The notes under the pieces were generated by a model. That model was not told the DNA's origin, did no database searches, and was given only the letters and a program-made list of their open reading frames with translations. From the NCBI RefSeq assembly GCF_003014485.1, contig NZ_PYGA01000029.1, positions 1 to 64,000 of the forward strand: 64,000 nt of DNA, in the 5' to 3' direction. Position 1 is the stretch's first letter, and each line of letters starts with the position of its first letter. This DNA is from Murinocardiopsis flavida. GTDB taxonomy: Bacteria > Actinomycetota > Actinomycetes > Streptosporangiales > Streptosporangiaceae. This document shows positions 58,517 through 64,000 of the stretch, piece after piece. Both the position numbers and the translations under genes were made by a program.

Positions 58517-58533
58517 ATACCCTAAGGGGGTAT
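58517..58533. promoter_or_regulatory. CsoR-like operator
   Basis: ATACCCTAAGGGGGTAT matches the TACCC(N)GGGTA pattern of CsoR/RcnR-family operators. It lies 57 bases before the copper chaperone gene. Confidence 0.7.
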
Positions 58534-58589
58534 GATCAGAGCCGGCCGGGTCCGCCGGCCGCACCCGTCGAGAGGATGGAGGGGCTCCC

Positions 58590-58799
58590 ATGGCAACCGT
58601 CTATGCCGTTGAGGGCATGACCTGCGAACACTGTGTCAAGGCCGTCACGGAGGAGGTCGGCGGCGTCCCCGGTGTCATCGGCGTCGACGTCGAGCTCGCG
58701 ACGGGCGCCGTCACCGTGCACAGCGACGCCCCGGTGGACGACGCCAAGGTCAAGGAGGCCGTCGAGGAGGCGGGCTACGAACTGCGGGAGCGGGCCTGA
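58590..58799 (+). CDS. copZ: Heavy-metal-associated (HMA) copper chaperone
   Basis: This 69-residue ferredoxin-like protein carries the Cu(I) site MTCEHC at residues 10-15 and DVELATGAVTVHSDAPVDDA. The GAGG ribosome-binding site is clear. The upstream CsoR-type operator points to copper induction. No csoR or CopA ATPase gene is adjacent in the window. Confidence 0.93.
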   Translation: MATVYAVEGMTCEHCVKAVTEEVGGVPGVIGVDVELATGAVTVHSDAPVDDAKVKEAVEEAGYELRERA

Positions 58800-58818
58800 C
58801 CCGACATCGGCCGCCGCC

Positions 58819-59481
58819 TCAGCGGCCGAGCCCGGCCCGGTCGTCGAGGCGCTCGACCCACGTGCACACCGCGTCCACTGTGTCGGCCACCGGGGCGCGC
58901 GTGGTGTCGAGCAGCCGCATGGGCGGCTCCAGTCCGGCCGCGCTGGAGCGGATCCACTCGGCGTAGTCGAGCGTCTCGGCGATGCGCTCCTCGTCCCACT
59001 CCCGCCACGCCGGCCGGGCGCGCAACCGGTGGGCGAGCACGGCGGGGTCGGCCATGAGGGCCAGGTAGTGGATGCGGGAGAACAGCGCCCGTTCCGGCAG
59101 CGGCTCGAACTCCGGCGGGACGACCGTCCCGCAGAGGACGGCGGGGCGCCCGTTCTGGTGGATCATGGCGATCATCCGCAGCCAGGTCGACCGGAAGGCG
59201 TGGTGGTCGCGCGACGGGTCGCGCAGCCCGCCGACCCAGAGGACGTCCTGCTCCAGGACGGTGAACCGGTCGCCCAGGCGCGCGCCGAGCAGCCGCGCCG
59301 CCGTCGACTTCCCGGTGCCGCTCGGCCCGGTGACGCAGTACAGCGGCAGGCGCAGGAACGGCTGGCGGTGCCCGCAGGACGAGCAGAGCAGCAGTGCCTG
59401 CGCGGAAGGGCCCGCTGCGGGGGCCGCGACACGGGGGGTGCCGTTGAACGCCCCGCAGCGGGCGCAGATGAGCGGATTCAC
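58819..59481 (-). CDS. P-loop AAA/kinase-like protein with N-terminal zinc ribbon
   Basis: This 220-residue protein with a GTG start has a ribbon formed by CARCG at residue 6 and CSSCGH near 33. A nucleotide-kinase-like domain follows: Walker A VTGPSGTGKSTAA near 50, then VLEQDVLWVGG and LARALFSRIHYLALMADP-like strands. The C-terminus is VCTWVERLDD. It may phosphorylate a small molecule; the substrate is unknown. Confidence 0.82.
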   Translation of the reverse strand: MNPLICARCGAFNGTPRVAAPAAGPSAQALLLCSSCGHRQPFLRLPLYCVTGPSGTGKSTAARLLGARLGDRFTVLEQDVLWVGGLRDPSRDHHAFRSTWLRMIAMIHQNGRPAVLCGTVVPPEFEPLPERALFSRIHYLALMADPAVLAHRLRARPAWREWDEERIAETLDYAEWIRSSAAGLEPPMRLLDTTRAPVADTVDAVCTWVERLDDRAGLGR

Positions 59482-59508
59482 GGTCGGACGGCGGTTCTCT
59501 CGGCGCGA

Positions 59509-59850
59509 TCAGTCGAAGAGCTGTTCCATGAAGCTCTTCTTGCGCTTCCGCTGGCCGTAGGGGCGCGGGGAGTCGGAGTAGCCTCCGCCGTGCCCGCCGT
59601 AGGGACGAGGGGAGTCGGAGTAGCCCCGGCCGTGCCCGCCGCCGTGGAAGGCACCGGGGGAGTCGGGGCGAGGGGACCCGCGGTAAGGCGGCGGTGCGGC
59701 GGCGGAGCCGCCGAAGCGCTTCTCGGCGGAGACGATCTGCTCCAGCTCACCGTGGTCGAGGAAGATCCCGCGGCAGCTCTCGCACTGCTCGAGATGGATC
59801 CCCATGCGGTCGAGGGTCATCATGCGGCTTTGGCACTTGGGGCATGTCAC
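59509..59850 (-). CDS. zf-TFIIB-family zinc protein
   Basis: The GTG at 59850 has no ribosome-binding site but a TACCAT box seven bases upstream, consistent with a leaderless mRNA. The 113-residue product begins with CPKCQSRM and CESCRGIFLDHGELEQI, the TFIIB zinc-ribbon pattern. The C-terminal half is Gly/Pro/Tyr-rich with two YSDSPRPYG repeats and a basic end. The function of this widespread family is unknown. Confidence 0.88.
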   Translation of the reverse strand: MTCPKCQSRMMTLDRMGIHLEQCESCRGIFLDHGELEQIVSAEKRFGGSAAAPPPYRGSPRPDSPGAFHGGGHGRGYSDSPRPYGGHGGGYSDSPRPYGQRKRKKSFMEQLFD

Positions 59851-60103
59851 AGCGCCATGGTACGCAAACCGAGCCCATCGGTGCCGGGATCTCGCCCACC
59901 AGATCCGCGGAATCGGGGATTCCGCTGGTAGATACGGGTGAATCAGGATAAATATGCACAGGGCAACGCGTTTGTGGCGATAGGAGAGCTGACGGCCCGG
60001 TCCCGACACGGCACAATGGGGTCGCCCCCGGCAGTCCCTGAACAGGCACCGACCCGACATCCCCCCGCGCGAGCGCGCCACCGACCCACTCTGGAATTTC
60101 CCC

Positions 60104-61726
60104 ATGACCACAGAGGATCCCGAAGCGCACTCAGGCGCCGGCCGCCTGCTCGCCGGGCGCTACCGGATGACGCACCTGCTCGGTGAGGGCGGAATGGGGC
60201 GTGTCTGGCAGGGCTCCGACGAACTGTTGGACCGCCCGGTCGCCATCAAGGAGCTGACCGTCGCGGAGCACCTGCCGCGGCACGAGGTGGAGATCCTGCG
60301 GACCCGCATGCTGCGCGAGGCGCGCAGCGCGGCCCAGCTCAGCCACCCCTCGATCATCACGGTGTTCGACGTGGTCGAGGAGGACTCCCGCCCGTGGATC
60401 GTCATGGAGCTGGTGCGCGGGCCCTCGCTCAGCGAGATCCTCAAGGGCGGCACGGCCCTGCCGCCGGCGCGGGCGGCGAAGATCGGCCTGCAAATGACCG
60501 CGGCGCTCGCGGTGGCGCACGAGCGCGGGATCGTGCACCGCGACATCAAGCCGGGCAACGTCCTCATCGCCCCGGGCGACCGCGCCGTCCTCACCGACTT
60601 CGGTATCGCGCGGCTTGAGGGCAGTACCAGCCTGACCAGTACCGGCCTGCTCCTTGGGTCCCCCAGCTACCTGGCGCCCGAGCAGGCGCGCGGCGAGATG
60701 GCCAACGCCGCAACCGACATCTGGGCGCTCGGCGTCACCCTGTACCAGGCGGTCGAGGGCGCACCGCCGTTCCACCGCAACTCGCCCATGGCGACCCTCA
60801 CCGCCATCGTCACCGAGGACGTCCCGCCGCCGATCGCCGCCGGCCCGCTGCACTCGGTGCTGGTGGCGATGCTCGACAAGGACCCGGGCGCGCGGCCCGA
60901 CGTCGCGACCGTCCGCGCCGAACTGGAGCAGATCGTCCACGGCGCCGACCCGGCGCCCGCCGCCGCGCCGGCGGAACCGGCCGAGCAGCCCGGGACCGCC
61001 CTGCGCACCGGCCCGCCCGGACCGCCGAGGCCACCCGGCCCGTCCGGACCGGCGCGCACCGGCCCCGCCCGGCCGGCCGCGCGGACGCTGCTCCTCGTCG
61101 TGGGGGCCGTCCTGGCGCTGGCGCTCGCCATCGCGGGCGGCGTGTGGCTCGCATCCCCCGGCGGCCAGGGCGCCGACCCCGCGGGCGCGCAGGGCGGCCC
61201 GGGCAGCGCTGCGAGCGAAACCCCCTCGCCGAAGCCGGAGGACACCGAGGAGCCCGAGGAGGAGAAGGAGCCGGAGTTCGAGGGCCTGACCTTGACCCGG
61301 CACGAGGACGAGACCGGTTTCTCCCTCGAGGTGCCCGAGGAGTGGAAGGTCGAACGGAAGGGCAGCAGTGTGTTCTTCCGCAACCCCGAGGGCGGCTACC
61401 TCCAGGTCGACCAGACCGACACCCCCGGCGACGACGCCAAGAAGGACTGGGAGCAGCAGGCCGGCAGCGCGCCGGGCCGGTTCTCCGGCTACGACGAGGT
61501 CGGCATCGAGAACAACGACGACCCCGCCCTCGCCGACTACAAGAGCGCCGCCGACTGGGAGTTCACCTTCAAGGGCGACAACGGCAAAATGCACGCCGTC
61601 AACCGCGGCTTCCACAACGACGCGAAGGGCTACGCCCTCTTCCTCGTCGCCACCGAGGACGACTTCCCCACCAACAAGAAACTCCTCGACCACATGACCG
61701 AGACCTTCACCCCCGCCGGCGGCTGA
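60104..61726 (+). CDS. PknB-like receptor Ser/Thr protein kinase
   Basis: This 540-residue kinase has residues 18-280 as the catalytic domain: LLGEGGMGRV, Lys49 (VAIKEL), HRDIKPGN with Asp147, and DFG Asp165. A Pro-rich linker follows. One membrane helix lies at about 327-349 (TLLLVVGAVLALALAIAGGV), then an acidic stalk and an external domain of about 150 residues (FSLEVPEEWKVER, FFRNPEGGYLQVDQ) found in other actinobacterial kinases. It probably senses an envelope signal. It is divergent from the zf-TFIIB gene. Confidence 0.93.
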   Translation: MTTEDPEAHSGAGRLLAGRYRMTHLLGEGGMGRVWQGSDELLDRPVAIKELTVAEHLPRHEVEILRTRMLREARSAAQLSHPSIITVFDVVEEDSRPWIVMELVRGPSLSEILKGGTALPPARAAKIGLQMTAALAVAHERGIVHRDIKPGNVLIAPGDRAVLTDFGIARLEGSTSLTSTGLLLGSPSYLAPEQARGEMANAATDIWALGVTLYQAVEGAPPFHRNSPMATLTAIVTEDVPPPIAAGPLHSVLVAMLDKDPGARPDVATVRAELEQIVHGADPAPAAAPAEPAEQPGTALRTGPPGPPRPPGPSGPARTGPARPAARTLLLVVGAVLALALAIAGGVWLASPGGQGADPAGAQGGPGSAASETPSPKPEDTEEPEEEKEPEFEGLTLTRHEDETGFSLEVPEEWKVERKGSSVFFRNPEGGYLQVDQTDTPGDDAKKDWEQQAGSAPGRFSGYDEVGIENNDDPALADYKSAADWEFTFKGDNGKMHAVNRGFHNDAKGYALFLVATEDDFPTNKKLLDHMTETFTPAGG

Positions 61727-61738
61727 CGGCGAAAGGGC

Positions 61739-62271
61739 TCACCGGACGGATGACTCCGGCGGCCGACGCAGCAAGGACTCGATCAGCCCGCCCTTTCTCT
61801 CGGTGTAGGCGGGGCGGTCGGTGACCAGCAGGGGCGCGAGCGCGCGCTTCAGCGCGGCGTACTTCGCGCGCCTCGGGACTGCTTCGCAGGAGGTCTCGGA
61901 AACGTGTCAGGAGTCGATGCTGCTCATTGCCCCGGACGACGGTACAGGTGGTGATAGGGAAGCCCGGACCGGGAGGTGAACCTCTCACGGCCCGGCAGCC
62001 CTCCGTCGCCCTGGTGGGACCAGCCTCCCGCTTCCAGGGCCGCGATCGCGCGCGGAATTCCCGCGTCGGACTCGGCGACGACCAAGAGGTCGATGACGGG
62101 TTTGGCCGCCAGGCGCGGGACGGCCGTCGAGCCGACGTGCTCCACGCCGTGCGGTCCGCAACCGAGTGCCCGACGAACCTCTCCCGCGATCTGACGGAAC
62201 GACTCCGGCCAGGTCGCGTCGTAGGGCACCACCGTGACGGCGCCGGGAGGAGGAGAACCCGCAGCGGACAT
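61739..62271 (-). pseudogene. GrpB (UPF0157) family gene broken by two frameshifts
   Basis: The frame from the ATG at 62271 reads VTVVPYDATWPESFRQIAGE, then HVGSTAVPRLAAKPVIDLLV, and ends early at 61924 after LPYHHLY. The family sequence continues in a second frame (VVRGNEQHRLLTRFRDLLRS) and a third (KYAALKRALAPLLVTDRPAY) to a stop at 61739-61741. Intact members are about 170-180 residues, which the three pieces together supply. Both shifts lie within 110 bases. The gene is a recent pseudogene or carries assembly errors. Confidence 0.8.
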
Positions 62272-62315
62272 GCGGCCGATGCTGGCCGCGCGTCACCGGT
62301 GAACCGAACCTTCGA

Positions 62316-63464
62316 CTATTTCAGCAGGTGGCGGGCCATTACCAGGCGCTGGATCTGGTTGGTGCCCTCGTAGATCTGGGTGATCTTGGCGTCGCGCATC
62401 ATGCGTTCGAGGGGGAAGTCCTTGACGTAGCCGGCGCCGCCGAGGAGTTGGACGGCGTCGGTGGTGATCTCCATGGCGGCGTCGGAGGCGTAGCACTTCG
62501 CCGCGGCGCCGAAGTAGGACAGGTCGGCGTCGCCCCGCTCGGACTTCGCCGCGGCGACGTAGACCATCTGGCGGGCGGCCTCCAGCTTCATGCCCATGTC
62601 GGCCAGCATGAACTGGATCCCCTGGAACTCGGCGATGTGCTTGCCGAACTGGCTGCGCTCCTTGACGTAGGCGAGGGCGTGGTCGAGGGCGCCCTGGGCG
62701 ATGCCCACCGCTTGGGCGCCGATGGTGACGCGGGTGTGGTCGAGTGTGCGCAGCGCGATCTTCAGGCCCTCGCCGAGCGCGCCTACGCGGCGGGAGTCCG
62801 GGATCCGGACGCCGTCGAAGAACAGTTCGCGGGTCGGGGAGCCCTTGATGCCGAGCTTGCGCTCCGGCTCGCCGAGGGTGAAACCGGCGTCGTCGGCGTG
62901 CAGGACGAACGCCGTGACGTTGCCGCCGCGCTTGCCGTCGGGGTCGGTGACGGCCATGACCGTGTAGAAGTCGCTGACGCCGGCGTTGGTGATCCAGGAC
63001 TTCTGCCCGTTGATGATCCAGTCGTCGCCGTCGGCCTTGGCGGCGGTGCGCATGCTCGCGGTGTCCGAGCCGGCCTCGCGTTCGGACAGCCCGTAGGAGA
63101 ACATCGCGTCGCCGCGCGCCACAGGGGGCAGGTAGACCTGCTTGACCTCCTCGGACGCGCCGAGGATGAGGGGCATGGTGCCGAGCTTGTTCACCGCGGG
63201 GATGAGGGAGGACGAGGCGCAGGCGCGGGCGACCTCCTCGATGACGATGCTGGTGGCGAGGGCGTCGGCGCCCACGCCCTCGTACTCCTCGCCGATGTGC
63301 GGGGAGTGGAAGTCGGAGGCGCGCAGGGCGTCGTAGGCGGCCTGGGGGAACGCGGCCTTCTCGTCGACCTCCGCGGCGTGCGGCGCGATCTTGTCGTCGG
63401 CGACGTCGCGGACCGCTTCGCGCAGGGATTCGTGCTCGTCGGTGATCGTGAACAGTTCGCTCAT
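62316..63464 (-). CDS. Acyl-CoA dehydrogenase
   Basis: This 382-residue flavoenzyme catalyses alpha-beta oxidation of acyl-CoA. Signatures are FSYGLSEREAGSDTASM (ACADS_PP1-like), DDWIINGQKSWITNAG, and the catalytic base in AKITQIYEGTNQIQRLVMAR. The length is standard for short/medium-chain or BCAD/MmgC types. The electron acceptor is ETF by family precedent. It is monocistronic here. Confidence 0.95.
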   Translation of the reverse strand: MSELFTITDEHESLREAVRDVADDKIAPHAAEVDEKAAFPQAAYDALRASDFHSPHIGEEYEGVGADALATSIVIEEVARACASSSLIPAVNKLGTMPLILGASEEVKQVYLPPVARGDAMFSYGLSEREAGSDTASMRTAAKADGDDWIINGQKSWITNAGVSDFYTVMAVTDPDGKRGGNVTAFVLHADDAGFTLGEPERKLGIKGSPTRELFFDGVRIPDSRRVGALGEGLKIALRTLDHTRVTIGAQAVGIAQGALDHALAYVKERSQFGKHIAEFQGIQFMLADMGMKLEAARQMVYVAAAKSERGDADLSYFGAAAKCYASDAAMEITTDAVQLLGGAGYVKDFPLERMMRDAKITQIYEGTNQIQRLVMARHLLK

Positions 63465-63661
63465 GGGACGCTCCGGGTACGGCCGACGGGTTTGTTACTC
63501 GCCAGTATTGCAGGCGTCGACGGGTGGGGCTGCGCTGCCTCCGCCCTTGACCGGCAGGACGCTGGGCAGGGCGGACGTCGTCGCTGAGTCGGTTCTGCGG
63601 CTCAGGGGTCGCGGAGCCGTGCCGGCGGCTCGGCGTCCGCTGCGGTGCCGGGGGACGTGGC

Positions 63662-63988
63662 TCAGCCGGGTGGGCGGGGGGACTCGGGTGCGCCGTCGGC
63701 GAGTTCGCGGCCCAGCGCGAGGCCGAGCGCCTCGTCGTCGGGGAAGAAGCGCGTGATGATGGACAGCGCCTGGGCGAGTTCGTCGCGGGTCATCTGCGCC
63801 ATGGGCTTGCCCAGCCATGGGGCCGGCCATTCGGGGACCTCGGTGTCGAGCCGGCCCGGGGACGGCAGCGGCGGCCGGTGCCCGGGCGGCCGGTGGACCG
63901 GCCATGCGGTGGGCGTCGTGACGCAGATGACCCCGGTCTGCGCCGCGGCCTGCGTGCCGCTGGTTCCGTTGACGTGCATCGCGGACAT
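63662..63988 (-). CDS. Small protein of unknown function
   Basis: This 108-residue protein has an ATG start preceded by GGGAGGGG, right at the window end. A Pro-rich N-terminal half is followed by a predicted helical segment, MTRDELAQALSIITRFFPDD, and ALGLALGRELADG. No family recognised. The region between it and the acyl-CoA dehydrogenase (63465-63661) is empty. Confidence 0.6.
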   Translation of the reverse strand: MSAMHVNGTSGTQAAAQTGVICVTTPTAWPVHRPPGHRPPLPSPGRLDTEVPEWPAPWLGKPMAQMTRDELAQALSIITRFFPDDEALGLALGRELADGAPESPRPPG

Positions 63989-64000
63989 CGCCCCCCTCCC

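Overview
The window is high-GC actinomycete DNA. Evidence for this includes GTG starts, leaderless starts, many four-base or TGATG gene overlaps, PspC, RNHCP and DUF1801 small proteins, and a RepSA/TraB-type integrative element. A relative of Nocardiopsis or Streptomonospora is plausible but is an inference. About the first 24.5 kb is accessory DNA; the rest looks like ordinary chromosome.

Positions 1-12.2 kb are a patchwork of mobile and decayed DNA: the end of an OmpA-family gene, a perfect 54-bp palindrome, an HTH protein with a large serine recombinase and a HicB-like protein, two cas-less type I-E CRISPR remnants on either side of a truncated desulfhydrase gene, an IS605-type tnpB whose 3' end folds like an omega RNA, an XRE-ImmA/IrrE protease with an unknown partner, a broken phage-type gene, and a PadR/membrane-protein pair.

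Positions 12.2-21.5 kb are an actinomycete integrative and conjugative element (AICE). It is bounded by 30-bp direct repeats of a tRNA-Gly 3' end and carries int, xis, a RepSA-like initiator and an FtsK/TraB translocase. It also carries a Pra-like activator, an HATPase/HTH-sensor/PP2C signalling trio, an AT-rich membrane protein, a hairpin cluster and a repeated GTCTAG operator. Four successive TGATG junctions couple translation of the core genes.

Positions 21.9-24.5 kb hold a Ser/Thr kinase with TPR/Sel1-like repeats whose frame breaks at a G7 tract, and a GNAT remnant.

Positions 24.6-64 kb are chromosomal. They include a LysR regulator, an ECF42 sigma factor with its DGPF partner, a phytanoyl-CoA-dioxygenase-like oxygenase, an orphan JetD-like protein (Wadjet relative), and a tRNA-Glu/Asp/Phe cluster. 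Further on are a TetR/MFS pair, an ABC-F protein, an AviRa-like rRNA methyltransferase and asd. A complete respiratory nitrate reductase operon narGHJI has narK divergent from it. Then come a MarR/DJ-1 operon, a sodium-channel-type ion channel, a copper chaperone with a CsoR-like operator, a second Ser/Thr kinase, a grpB pseudogene and an acyl-CoA dehydrogenase.
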